64,000 bases of DNA from Nitrospinota bacterium (lineage in GTDB: Bacteria; Nitrospinota; Nitrospinia; Nitrospinales; VA-1). The DNA lies in NCBI GenBank assembly GCA_027619975.1, contig JAQCGX010000013.1:1-64000 (forward strand), read 5' to 3'. Numbering within the stretch: position 1 is the first letter of the stretch; every line of letters starts with the position of its first letter. Under the pieces are notes generated by a model that was not told the origin of the DNA, ran no database searches, and saw nothing but the letters and a program-made list of their open reading frames with translations. Both the position numbers and the translations under genes were made by a program. Positions 53,330 through 62,051 of this stretch are shown piece after piece.

Positions 53330-54326
53330 AGGACGCTCCAAATAATAATCCATAATTGGGGACCAGGTTCACTTCGTTGACTCTCTGGTATATCGGTATT
53401 TGCACATGGGTATATAGAGACAAATTTTCCGATGCGGCCAGAGTGACCCCCGGAGTCAAATTGACGAACTCTCCGCCCGTGCTGGGAACAGGCATACCAA
53501 TGAATTCATCGCGCCTTGCAATTCTTGCGTTTATTTGCGCGCTGAGACTGACACTGTCCGTCAACACATATATCATGCCCCCATCAACCAAGGTGGTGTC
53601 CCCCAATTCATAATCCAACGGATTTTCGGTGGTGAAGCGATGCGATACGGATGTAAACAGGTTCAGCCGGTTGGGTATGAGAGAGAAAATATAAAGCCCG
53701 GATAAGATCGCATCGTAAGACCCGGTGCCAGGCATTAATGTGGGTTCGTTGATTGTCCCATCGCTGTCTCTTAGCTGGTATTCTCCCGAAGCAAACTTCA
53801 CCCCGGCGCCCAGGATGAACTGGTGTTTGAGGGTCTGCAACAGCGCGTATTTTAGCAATAACGTGATATCGCCCATGCCGGTCGTGCCATCCGCATTGGT
53901 GAATTTTTCGTCAACTGTATTCACTTCATCGTAATGCTCATGACGACGATCGTTGCGAAAGGGCACGTTCAGGCTGGCCGTCAGTTTTTCGGTTATTCCA
54001 TAACTGACGTCCATTTGAGTGAGTTGGTTGATGGTTTGAACTTCTCGATGATGGTCCAGTTCTAACGTCCGGTTTTCGAAATCGACTTTGGGCGTCAACA
54101 CTTCAGAGGTGGAACTCGACCCTTTCTGCTTATCGTCCATAAGGATATAGCTGTGGGATAGATCAAAAATAAACCTGCCTTTATTGACGAGTCCTGACTG
54201 AGACCCCCTTATCAGAGAACAATTGGCGGACCCGCAAGTGGCTTCCGCAAATGCAATGAAAGTCAGAAGAAATAAAAAGGATGAGAAAACCACACAAATA
54301 TTTTTCAAGGATGTTACGTGTTTCAT
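53316..54326 (-). CDS. Outer-membrane beta-barrel protein
   Basis: This 336-residue protein has a signal peptide (to about residue 29) and alternating hydrophobic/polar strands ending in an aromatic residue (LLFGASYGFN). Strand features include GRFIFDLSHSYILMDD, MDVSYGITEKLTASLNVPF and LFTSVSHRFTTENPLDY. It resembles the 'MetA pathway/transporter' type of outer membrane barrels, but the exact family is unclear. The N-terminus of the mature form has two cysteines in CGSANCS. Operon with tlpA; it may move or sense a metal or small molecule. Confidence 0.72.
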   Translation of the reverse strand: MKHVTSLKNICVVFSSFLFLLTFIAFAEATCGSANCSLIRGSQSGLVNKGRFIFDLSHSYILMDDKQKGSSSTSEVLTPKVDFENRTLELDHHREVQTINQLTQMDVSYGITEKLTASLNVPFRNDRRHEHYDEVNTVDEKFTNADGTTGMGDITLLLKYALLQTLKHQFILGAGVKFASGEYQLRDSDGTINEPTLMPGTGSYDAILSGLYIFSLIPNRLNLFTSVSHRFTTENPLDYELGDTTLVDGGMIYVLTDSVSLSAQINARIARRDEFIGMPVPSTGGEFVNLTPGVTLAASENLSLYTHVQIPIYQRVNEVNLVPNYGLLFGASYGFN

Positions 54327-54455
54327 TACAAAATCTCCAAAAATAGCAATATAGATTCGTCCGTCTGCAAACAGATCTCACAGAAAGAGTCTGCGAAACA
54401 GCTACCAGTTGGCGGCGAATCGAAATAGTGTTGGGTTAAACGGATTGAATTGCTA

Positions 54456-54904
54456 TTACAGAGATTGAGGAGGGTGCCAGGGTAGATCGGGCTGGGGGGA
54501 GTTGTGCGTCAACCCTTGGGAAAAAGGAGCTTCGGTGATTGCAGGCGGATCAAGAGGAGTGACCGCGTCGTTCAGGCCCCGGTTGTGGTCCGTGGCTGAA
54601 TTGCCAGGGAGGGACTTTTGAGAACTTCCGCCACAGTCCGGACCGATTTTAAATTGTTTCGGATGCGCCATGTCTTCTTGCGTGTGCTTATGCGGACAGG
54701 GCATTAATGAATAATGCTTGTGCATGAGGCAATAAAATTTAGCTTCCCCTGAGTTTTCACCGCTTTGGTTGTGTTTTTCGTGGGAAGAAAAAATATGCTC
54801 GTGCGAATGACCGGATGGATGGGCCTCGGAAACTGCTACATTCCAGCCGAGCCCAAGCAAAAGGACACTGAAGATACTAAAAAAATGCGTTGCAAGTGAG
54901 CCAT
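54456..54904 (-). pseudogene. His-rich secreted protein with frameshift in signal peptide
   Basis: The ATG at 54902-54904 opens MAHLQRIF and then leaves the frame at a run of seven T (54879-54885 on the plus strand as A). With one more T it reads FFSIFSVLLLGLGWNVAVSEA, a good signal peptide, and then a His/Cys-rich mature part (HSHEHIFSSHEKHN, YCLMHKHYSLMPCPHKHTQ). In total it has 149 residues. The His and Cys suggest metal binding. Without the correction a leaderless TTG-start form at 54860 would be possible. It lies 130 bases upstream of the barrel gene, on the same strand. Confidence 0.6.
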
Positions 54905-55017
54905 CGGATCAATTGTAAAGAGATATTAACAATAGCCAGATGCTACGTCATACTTTTTAAGACTTCAAGGTTTTTCTAAGCGGGGGCTATTTGGCCCCAG
55001 GAGTGAATTCAGGAAAG

Positions 55018-56004
55018 TTATTGCTGGGGGCGGGCAAAGGCTTTGATAAAATTGACCAAAATCTGAGGGTCGAAATGGCCGGGCATGTTGTTTTTCATTT
55101 CTATGAGGGCTTCAAAAGCGGTGCGGGGTTCGTGGTAAAAGCGTTTGCAAACCAGGGCGTTGAAAACGTCGGAAATGGCGCACACCTGAGCCGAAAACGA
55201 AATCTGGTTCCCCTGGATTCCAAACGGATACCCGGACCCGTCGTACTTTTCATGATGTTCCGTCGCCATTTTTAATATGTTCTGGCTGTAGCATTTCATG
55301 TCGTTCAGCACTTTTTTACCGGCGCTGGGATGCTTTCGGATGGCCTGCCAATTCTGAGGGGAAAGTTCCTCCCCTTTTTCCAGGACGTTCAGAGGAATTC
55401 CCTTTTTGCCGATGTCATACAGCATTCCGCCGAGGCCCAGTTCCTGGATTTCAGCAGGGGACAATTTTAACTGCTCTCCAAAAAATATATTGTAGAGACC
55501 GGCGTTTGAACAATGCGCAGGATGGGTATTGTCTTTACTGGTGGTTTCAAAAACATCGACGGGCTCTAAATTGCCCTCGGCCATGCACAATGCCATGATT
55601 TGAACCACTTTATTCAGGCACCGGAGGATTCTTGAGGAGCCGATGTTTTCAAAATACTCTTCAAGAATGTTTCTGTTTATCTGGTAGGCATCCACCAGAA
55701 TTTTTTTAAAGGGTTCTTCTCTTCTCACATTTTTACGCAGATTTTCGATGAGGAATTCATCGTAGTACTTGATCAGGTCCGTTTCATGGATAAAAAGTGT
55801 ATGACTGTCCTTGGACGTCATCAATTGCTGGATTTTTTCTCGGGTGTTGGGATTGTAAGAGCAGAATTTAATAAACTGGGGACTCACTCCCTTTTTTTCA
55901 GCCTTGTAAAAGAGTTCAAAATCGAGAGTCGGGCTGTTGTGCCAGGCCCTGTTGAGGAAGGTTGGGTTGATTTCCCGGTAATAGTCCGCAATAGAATTTG
56001 CCAT
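55018..56004 (-). CDS. HD-GYP-type protein with substituted HD motif
   Basis: This 328-residue protein has an N-terminal helical sensor-like region (1-150) and a C-terminal HD-GYP domain with HHEKYDGSGYP at 250-260 and LGGMLYDIGKKGIP at 191-204. The canonical HD dyad is here Tyr 196-Asp 197: the metal-ligand His is replaced by Tyr (codon 55417-55419). The GYP site itself is intact. HD-GYP enzymes degrade cyclic-di-GMP; with the first His changed, activity may be lost or altered, so it may act as a c-di-GMP sensor. Single gene. Confidence 0.8.
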   Translation of the reverse strand: MANSIADYYREINPTFLNRAWHNSPTLDFELFYKAEKKGVSPQFIKFCSYNPNTREKIQQLMTSKDSHTLFIHETDLIKYYDEFLIENLRKNVRREEPFKKILVDAYQINRNILEEYFENIGSSRILRCLNKVVQIMALCMAEGNLEPVDVFETTSKDNTHPAHCSNAGLYNIFFGEQLKLSPAEIQELGLGGMLYDIGKKGIPLNVLEKGEELSPQNWQAIRKHPSAGKKVLNDMKCYSQNILKMATEHHEKYDGSGYPFGIQGNQISFSAQVCAISDVFNALVCKRFYHEPRTAFEALIEMKNNMPGHFDPQILVNFIKAFARPQQ

Positions 56005-56304
56005 AAATCACGTGATTCAAGTTTTCATTGAAATATCGGCAGTTGTAAAAGAATTTACCCCCATATTCCTAAGAAAAATGTTGAAATTTAGAATTAGGAT
56101 AATAGATAATCAATTATAAGTCAAATAGTTAGTGCGAAATTTGTTACAAATCATCTGGCTCTTTCGGTAGTTTCCAGTTTTTCTTTAATGAATTTAAACC
56201 CGACCAAAAAAATATGTTTAAATAGGGTTTTCGGGAAGAACAGGGAGGTTGAATCCTTCAGACCGACTTTAAGAAAAAACCTTCAATTCAGGAGACGCTT
56301 GAGG

Positions 56305-57057
56305 ATGTTGAAACTGGTTCTGCTTCGTCATGGTCAAAGTCAATGGAATCTGGACAATCGTTTCACCGGTTGGAAAGATGTGGACCTCACGGCCCAAGGG
56401 CAAGAGGAAGCGCGGGAAGCCGCCAAACTGTTGCAGGCGGAGGGTTATACCTTTGACGTCGCCTTCACCTCGGTGCTCAAACGGGCGATACGGACGCTTT
56501 GGATTGCTCTCGATGGTATGGATTTGATGTGGATTCCTGTGGTGCGGTCCTGGCGGTTGAACGAGCGGCATTATGGCGCCCTGCAGGGGCTCAATAAAGC
56601 CGAAACTGCCGCCAAGCACGGGGAAGACCAGGTCCTGATCTGGAGACGAAGCTACTCGATCCCGCCACCGGCCTTGGAAGAAGGCGATGAGCGATTACCG
56701 GACACAGATCCTCGCTACGCCGACCTTAGCAAAGAAGATCTGCCGCGGACCGAAGCCCTGAGTGATACGGTGGATCGGTTTTTACCTTATTGGTTTGAAA
56801 CGATCGTTCCAGCCTTGAAGGATAAGAAAAAAGTTTTGATCTGTGCGCACGGCAACAGCCTGCGAGCCCTGGTCAAGCACTTGGACGGCGTCAGCGAGGA
56901 GGACATCGTCAACCTGAATATTCCCACAGGGATTCCGCTGGTCTATGAGCTGGACGACGACTTGAAGCCGATCACCCATTATTATCTGGGTGACCCGGAA
57001 GCCGCTAAAAAAGCCGCAGAGAAAGTGGCCCAGCAGGCCAAAGGCGGCCCCGCCTAG
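56305..57057 (+). CDS. gpmA: 2,3-bisphosphoglycerate-dependent phosphoglycerate mutase
   Basis: This 250-residue histidine-phosphatase-fold enzyme has [26 protein letters not shown] (phospho-His), [16 protein letters not shown] and [17 protein letters not shown], all catalytic motifs of cofactor-dependent PGAM. It interconverts 3- and 2-phosphoglycerate in glycolysis and gluconeogenesis. The ATG at 56305 matches the family start; a longer frame from 56188 has no support. The C-terminal tail is Ala/Lys-rich. Confidence 0.93.
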   Translation: MLKLVLLRHGQSQWNLDNRFTGWKDVDLTAQGQEEAREAAKLLQAEGYTFDVAFTSVLKRAIRTLWIALDGMDLMWIPVVRSWRLNERHYGALQGLNKAETAAKHGEDQVLIWRRSYSIPPPALEEGDERLPDTDPRYADLSKEDLPRTEALSDTVDRFLPYWFETIVPALKDKKKVLICAHGNSLRALVKHLDGVSEEDIVNLNIPTGIPLVYELDDDLKPITHYYLGDPEAAKKAAEKVAQQAKGGPA

Positions 57058-57074
57058 GGCGGAGCAAATATTAC

Positions 57075-57103
57075 CGTGCGACCAGCGTGACGCTGGACCC
57101 GGG
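57075..57103. repeat. Small palindromic repeat (CCAGCGTGACGCTGG)
   Basis: CCAGCGTGACGCTGG is a perfect hairpin except for its centre base and belongs to the set at 9221, 49261 and 60589. It lies just after gpmA. Confidence 0.6.
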
Positions 57104-57154
57104 TTGGAATTTTAATGATTTTTGTCAGCATCGGTGTTTAACGTTTCTTCTGAT

Positions 57155-57300
57155 CGCCATTACGAGCCTGGCGAAGCAATCCAGAGACCTGGATCCACCC
57201 CTGCGGGGCACGAAAGCTTGGGAATATTATAACGGCCGCGCTGCTTTTAGCGGCGCGCGACGACTTCATGTACTCAGGGCATGAAAGCAATGGAAAGGAG
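57155..57300. repeat. Dispersed palindromic repeat, diverged copy
   Basis: GCCATTACGAGCCTGGCGAAGCAATCCAG and GACCTGGATCC recall the repeats at 25981 and 28635. A following GCCGCGCTGCTTTTAGCGGCGCG hairpin and ACGACTTCATG mark the right side. No gene lies here. Confidence 0.6.
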
Positions 57301-57342
57301 ATCGCAAGCGTCTGCCCCACGTTTCTTCCTGCATAGCGGGGG

Positions 57343-59037
57343 TTATTTTTTGATCATTTCCCTGGCGAATTTCAAGGTGGCCGCAGTGATTTTCTCGCCG
57401 CCGGACATACGGGCGATCTCTTCCACGCGCTGGTCATAGTTTAACTCTTCAATGCTGGAGTGGGTGCGGTTGCCTTTCACGGTTTTCTGCACCAGATAAT
57501 GCGCCGAGGCTAAGCCTGCGATTTGCGGCAGATGGGTGATGCAGAACACCTGCTTGCCCTGGGCGACCTTTTCGAGCTTGATGCCGACTTTTTCCGCCAC
57601 CTGCCCGCCGATTCCGGTATCCACTTCGTCGAAAACCATCACCGGCACAGGGTCCTGTTCGTGCAGAATGGATTTCAACGCCAGCATGACGCGGGACAGC
57701 TCTCCGCCCGAGGCGATTTTTACCAGGGGGCGCAATTCTTCTCCGGGATTCGGGGAAAAAAGAAATTCGGTGGTGCCGATTCCGGTTGGCAACAGTTTGA
57801 CTTGTTCGCCGCGAAACCGGACAAACCCTTCCGGGTCGGAAGGATACTCAAACCGCACGCCAAACTGCACCTGGGCCATATTTAAATCCCGCAGTTCTTT
57901 TTCTACATTTTTTTTAAAATCTTTTGCGGTCTTCTCGCGTTTCTCAGCCAAAGCAATGGCCTGGCTTTCGAGGGTTTTTTCCCGGCGGGCGATTTCATTT
58001 TGTACTAATTCCATCTTTTCCTGATTGGAACCCAGCGACTCAAGTTCCTGGGCGATTTGTTCCCGTTTCTGCAAAATATTGGGGATATCCATTCCATACT
58101 TGCGTTTGAGCCCGTTGATCTCGGCCAATCGGTCGTCAATTTCTTCCAGACGCGGCGGATTGAACTCAATGGTGCGCAGGTACGTTCTGAGTTCATCGAC
58201 CATCTCTTCCAGTTCGCAGTAGGCGGTCTGCGCCCGTTCGGCTTGTTTTGCAAGCGACGGGTCGATGTCGAGAAGCGATTCGAATTCTTTTTGCGCCCAG
58301 CCGATTTGTTCCAGGGCGGAGCCTTCGGTTTCGGTCAACTGGTTCAAAGTAGTTTCAAGCGATTGATGCAGTTTTTCAGCATGGCGTAATTTATTGCGCT
58401 CCTGCTTTATTTCTTCTTCTTCCTCCACGGAAAGCCCGGCCTGATCGATTTCCGCGAGTTGAAAGCTCAACAGCTCCTGCCGTTCCTTACGGCTCTGCTC
58501 CAAAGCACGCATGGCTTTGAGGTCTCTTAAGCAGGTTTGATATTCGAGGAATTCCTGGGCAAACTCCTCGCGTGTCGTCAAGGTTTTCCCGTAACGGTCG
58601 AGCAGGTCGACATGCGTTTCGGCACGCATCAGGGTCTGGTGATCGTGTTGACCGTGGATATCGACCAGGCGATTGCCAATTTTCGCAAGCGTAGCGACGG
58701 TGATGCTGGAGTCATTGATATAACAACGGCTTTTTCCGCCATGGGAAACGGTGCGCTTGATCAACAATTCCCCTTCCCCAACATCGATTCCGAGCGATTG
58801 TACGTCCTCGAAAATGGCGGGGTCGCTGGTTTCAAACAACGCCTCCACCGTGGCTGTCGATTCTCCGGAGCGGATAAAATCGGTGTCGGCCCGGCCTCCC
58901 AGTATGAGGTTGAGCGCGTTCATCAGGATGGATTTCCCGGCGCCGGTTTCGCCGGTCAGCACGTTGAGACCGGGTCTGAACTCCACCCGCAGATTCTCGA
59001 TGATGGCGAAATGGCTAATTTTTATTTCTTTGAGCAT
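57343..59037 (-). CDS. recN: DNA repair protein RecN
   Basis: This 564-residue SMC-like protein has Walker A TGETGAGKS at 28-36, a long coiled-coil middle, the ABC signature SGGELSRVMLALKSIL, Walker B MVFDEVDTGIGG and the D-loop/switch region (QVFCITHLPQIAGLASAHYLVQK). It binds DNA ends and promotes recombinational repair. All domains are intact and length is normal. The start overlaps the upstream TPR gene by 23 bases, so the two are probably co-transcribed. Confidence 0.94.
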   Translation of the reverse strand: MLKEIKISHFAIIENLRVEFRPGLNVLTGETGAGKSILMNALNLILGGRADTDFIRSGESTATVEALFETSDPAIFEDVQSLGIDVGEGELLIKRTVSHGGKSRCYINDSSITVATLAKIGNRLVDIHGQHDHQTLMRAETHVDLLDRYGKTLTTREEFAQEFLEYQTCLRDLKAMRALEQSRKERQELLSFQLAEIDQAGLSVEEEEEIKQERNKLRHAEKLHQSLETTLNQLTETEGSALEQIGWAQKEFESLLDIDPSLAKQAERAQTAYCELEEMVDELRTYLRTIEFNPPRLEEIDDRLAEINGLKRKYGMDIPNILQKREQIAQELESLGSNQEKMELVQNEIARREKTLESQAIALAEKREKTAKDFKKNVEKELRDLNMAQVQFGVRFEYPSDPEGFVRFRGEQVKLLPTGIGTTEFLFSPNPGEELRPLVKIASGGELSRVMLALKSILHEQDPVPVMVFDEVDTGIGGQVAEKVGIKLEKVAQGKQVFCITHLPQIAGLASAHYLVQKTVKGNRTHSSIEELNYDQRVEEIARMSGGEKITAATLKFAREMIKK

Positions 59038-59782
59038 TGGAGAGGGAGGATTCCAGCCAGGGATTGATTTTTTCCATCAGCTCCTGGGCCTGCTGACGGA
59101 TCGTTTGGAGATTTTGAGGATTGTCGGATTTTTTTGCAATCTCTAACAATTCAACCAGAGTATTTCGAGCGGCAGGGTAATCCCCCTTCTCGTAAAGCGC
59201 CTGGGCGAGGAAAAGATAGTTGTCCGCAAATTCGGGCCCCAGGGAGACGGCCTGTTTCAAATGGTCCACGGATTTATCGACACTGCCGCCAAGGAGTGCC
59301 GGCAACTCAAGATACAGTTTCCCCAGGGCGCGATCAGGTCCGCCCTGACTCACTGTGGGGTCAAATTTCAGCGCCGCCAGTAAGTCCTGTTTTACCGGTT
59401 TGATGATCGCCAGGCTTTTCCAGATTCCCTGAATTTCCCCGAGCTTCCCCCGGCAAAGACCACGGAAGAAATATCCCGTGGCAGACTGGTCATTGAGTTG
59501 TATCGTCTGGTCGGCCTGCTCGATACAGCGATGAAAATAGTTTTTATCCGTGCCATTGATCCCAAGCCAATAATAGGTTCTCGCCAACCGCCAGATTAAT
59601 GGTTCCGATGGGCCGGATTGCTTGAGAGCCTCAAGAATCATGGCCTCGGATTGCAGTAACTCTGCATCGGTCATTGGAATGGTTTGATAATGGCGATCGA
59701 TATCTGCTGTTGAAAGGGGTCCGGTTCCCCTGGCCGCGAGGCAAAACAGCAGAACCAGGCCTAAAGTCAAGATACGGTTCAT
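59015..59782 (-). CDS. TatT-like TPR protein
   Basis: This 255-residue protein has a signal peptide (LVLLFCLAARG, with a possible lipobox-like Cys) followed by helical TPR-type repeats. Landmarks are WRLARTYYWLGIN, GYFFRGLCRGKLGEIQGIWKSLAIIKPVKQDLLAALKFDP and GPDRALGKLYLELPALLGGSVDKSVDHLKQAV. This pattern matches TatT (TPR) lipoproteins, associated with TRAP-type substrate systems in spirochaetes. The TRAP transporter itself is not in the window. Overlaps recN; exact function unknown. Confidence 0.7.
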   Translation of the reverse strand: MNRILTLGLVLLFCLAARGTGPLSTADIDRHYQTIPMTDAELLQSEAMILEALKQSGPSEPLIWRLARTYYWLGINGTDKNYFHRCIEQADQTIQLNDQSATGYFFRGLCRGKLGEIQGIWKSLAIIKPVKQDLLAALKFDPTVSQGGPDRALGKLYLELPALLGGSVDKSVDHLKQAVSLGPEFADNYLFLAQALYEKGDYPAARNTLVELLEIAKKSDNPQNLQTIRQQAQELMEKINPWLESSLSNAQRNKN

Positions 59783-59944
59783 GATATAAAATTAATCCCT
59801 TCTCAATAGAGGGGGCCGAATGATAGTCTATTTTTGCCCTCTTTACTTTTTAATGTGGAAATGATCTGATACAAAAAGGTGATTAGAAGAGCGCGCCCAT
59901 TGTGTTTGCTATTGGGAACCCCTATTAAATAAATTAACATATAT

Positions 59945-60556
59945 ATGATACGAGATTCTAAAACGATTTGTCTGCTTGTTTTTTTAGTGCTGGTTTTCAG
60001 TTTCAGCCCCGTTTTTGCGTCCAATCAGTCTCCCAAGCAATGTGTCGCGGAATTGCTGGGGATGATCCAGAAAATTAAACCTGAAGATAAACTGCCTGCC
60101 GAACAGAAAAAAGCCAACCGGACTCTTTCGGAAAAAGCCCTGAGTCATTTAAATGTTTCGGCTATCAGTCAAAAGGCCTTAGGTAAATTCTGGTCAGAAA
60201 GAACGGATAAAGAAAAAGAACAGTTTTCCCAGCTATTGAGTGAGTTATTTATCTATGTTGCGTTTCCCAATTCGGGAAAATTTTTCGCTGACCTCGATTG
60301 GGTTTATGCAGAGCCGGAGATAGAAAAAGGTAAGGCTCTGGTGCCAATAAAACTGACCCATAAAGATGAAGGGGAAATTGAGATCGATTTTTTTCTCCAG
60401 CAGAACTCCAGTGACTGGAAAGTCGTGGATGTGCATCTGGACGGAGTGAGCATGGGCAACAACCTGAGAAACCAGTTTTACAAAATCATTGGTAAGGATA
60501 ATTTCGCCGAACTGGTCAGCCGAATGAAGAAAAAGCTGGATGAGTCCAAAGTATAA
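59945..60556 (+). CDS. MlaC-like phospholipid-binding protein
   Basis: This 203-residue periplasmic protein has a signal peptide (to about residue 26) and an MlaC fold with ERTDKEKEQFSQLLSELFIYVAF and WKVVDVHLDGVSMGNNLRNQFYKIIGKDNFAELVSRMKKKL. MlaC carries phospholipids between the inner- and outer-membrane Mla complexes. The companion mlaDEF genes are not here. A single-gene unit, divergent from the TatT-like gene. Confidence 0.85.
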   Translation: MIRDSKTICLLVFLVLVFSFSPVFASNQSPKQCVAELLGMIQKIKPEDKLPAEQKKANRTLSEKALSHLNVSAISQKALGKFWSERTDKEKEQFSQLLSELFIYVAFPNSGKFFADLDWVYAEPEIEKGKALVPIKLTHKDEGEIEIDFFLQQNSSDWKVVDVHLDGVSMGNNLRNQFYKIIGKDNFAELVSRMKKKLDESKV

Positions 60557-60588
60557 ATCCCGCAAGTGGATTTAGTTAGACATAACCC

Positions 60589-60625
60589 CATCGCACGTGA
60601 ACATCGGGTCCAGCGTCACGCTGGC
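60589..60625. repeat. Palindromic REP-like repeat
   Basis: After CATCGCACGTGAACATCGGG comes TCCAGCGTCACGCTGG, a hairpin related to those at 9221, 49261 and 57075. It sits just upstream of rimO. Confidence 0.65.
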
Positions 60626-60665
60626 CGTGTGTGGCGGGGTCGTTGATTTACGGAGTGAGACATTA

Positions 60666-62003
60666 ATGAAGAAAATAGGCATCGTCAGTCTGGGCTGCCC
60701 AAAAAATGCGGTGGATACCGAGTACCTGCTGGGCGACCTTACGAATAACGGCTATGAAATAACACCGGATCAGGAAGCCGCAGACGTTCTCGTAGTCAAT
60801 ACTTGCGGGTTTATCGAATCGGCCAAACGCGAATCCATCGATGCCATTCTGGCAATGGCCCGGTTGAAAACCGACGGCAAGTGCCAGAAATTGATCGTCA
60901 CCGGATGCCTTGCCGAGCGTTACAGCGAGGAACTTCTCAAGGAAATTCCTGAGATCGACCATATGATGGGGGTCAACGAATACCCGCGTTTGAAAACGCT
61001 GTTGAATGGGGATGCTTCGCAAAATGGAGCGATGGAGCGCAATCAGATGAATGGTCCGGCTGAATATTTTGAGCCCTACGCCAATCGCATTTTGACCACC
61101 CCGTTTTATTCCGCTTATTTGAAGATCGCCGAAGGCTGTTCCAACAAATGCGCCTTCTGCATCATCCCGAAGATGCGGGGCAATATCCGCAGTCAACCCT
61201 TGGTATCCCTGCTCACCGAAGCCGGGCAGCTGGCGGATCGGGGGGTCAAGGAGCTGAACCTGATTTCCCAGGACACCACGATGTACGGGTTTGACCTCCG
61301 AATGAAAGACGGTTTGATTCGCCTGCTGAAATCTCTGGCCAAAATACAGGGGATCGAATGGATTCGCCTGTTTTATTGTTATCCGACCTTTATCAATTCC
61401 GACCTGATCGAGTTCATCGCGGCGGAAGAAAAGGTGGTGCCTTATATCGATGTTCCTCTCCAGCACACGCATGACGAGATGCTGGCCAGGATGAAACGGC
61501 AGGAAAGGGAAAGCAAGGTGCGGGCCATGCTGGATGAAATTCGCAATAAAATTCCAGGCGTCGCTCTCAGGACGACGTTCATTACCGGTTTTCCCGGCGA
61601 AACCGAGGCCCACTTCCGGCACATGCTGGATTTTGTTCAGGAGATGGAGTTCGACCATGTCGGTGCGTTCACGTATTCGCATGAAGAAGGAACCACAGCT
61701 TATGATTACCCGGATGATGTTCCGGCAAAGGTCAAGGAAGAGAGAAAAGCCGAGTTGATGAGCGTCCAGAGAGCAATCAGCCTGCGGCGCAACCAGTCCC
61801 GCGTTGGCGAGGTGCATCCTGTTCTTGTGGAAGGTTTGGACGCAGAAGAAGGCTACCTGATGACGGGCCGCCTGCCCACACAGGCTCCGGAAATCGATGG
61901 TCAGGTGATCATCGAGGCCAGTGATGTGGAACCCGGTCAAATTGTTCCCATGCGCATCCTCTCCGCCACCGATTACGATGTGGTGGCCACGCGAGTCGAT
62001 TGA
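60666..62003 (+). CDS. rimO: Ribosomal protein S12 methylthiotransferase RimO
   Basis: This 445-residue radical-SAM enzyme has the N-terminal UPF0004 cysteines (SLGCPKNAVDTEYLL, VVNTCGFIESAKRES, VTGCLAERY), the radical-SAM cluster KIAEGCSNKCAFCIIPKMRG, and a C-terminal TRAM domain. It adds a methylthio group to Asp of S12. The ATG at 60666 (MKKIGIVSLGCP) matches family starts; an upstream frame from 60597 runs through repeat DNA. Confidence 0.95.
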   Translation: MKKIGIVSLGCPKNAVDTEYLLGDLTNNGYEITPDQEAADVLVVNTCGFIESAKRESIDAILAMARLKTDGKCQKLIVTGCLAERYSEELLKEIPEIDHMMGVNEYPRLKTLLNGDASQNGAMERNQMNGPAEYFEPYANRILTTPFYSAYLKIAEGCSNKCAFCIIPKMRGNIRSQPLVSLLTEAGQLADRGVKELNLISQDTTMYGFDLRMKDGLIRLLKSLAKIQGIEWIRLFYCYPTFINSDLIEFIAAEEKVVPYIDVPLQHTHDEMLARMKRQERESKVRAMLDEIRNKIPGVALRTTFITGFPGETEAHFRHMLDFVQEMEFDHVGAFTYSHEEGTTAYDYPDDVPAKVKEERKAELMSVQRAISLRRNQSRVGEVHPVLVEGLDAEEGYLMTGRLPTQAPEIDGQVIIEASDVEPGQIVPMRILSATDYDVVATRVD

Positions 62004-62051
62004 GATGAAATCAGCGGAATCCGCTTCCTCACTTCAGATAACCGATAATCA

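Noticed and set aside
60663-61940. A long open frame (425 codons) antisense to rimO
   Set aside because: It has no family features, and the sense strand encodes all RimO motifs. Long antisense frames are expected with this codon use.
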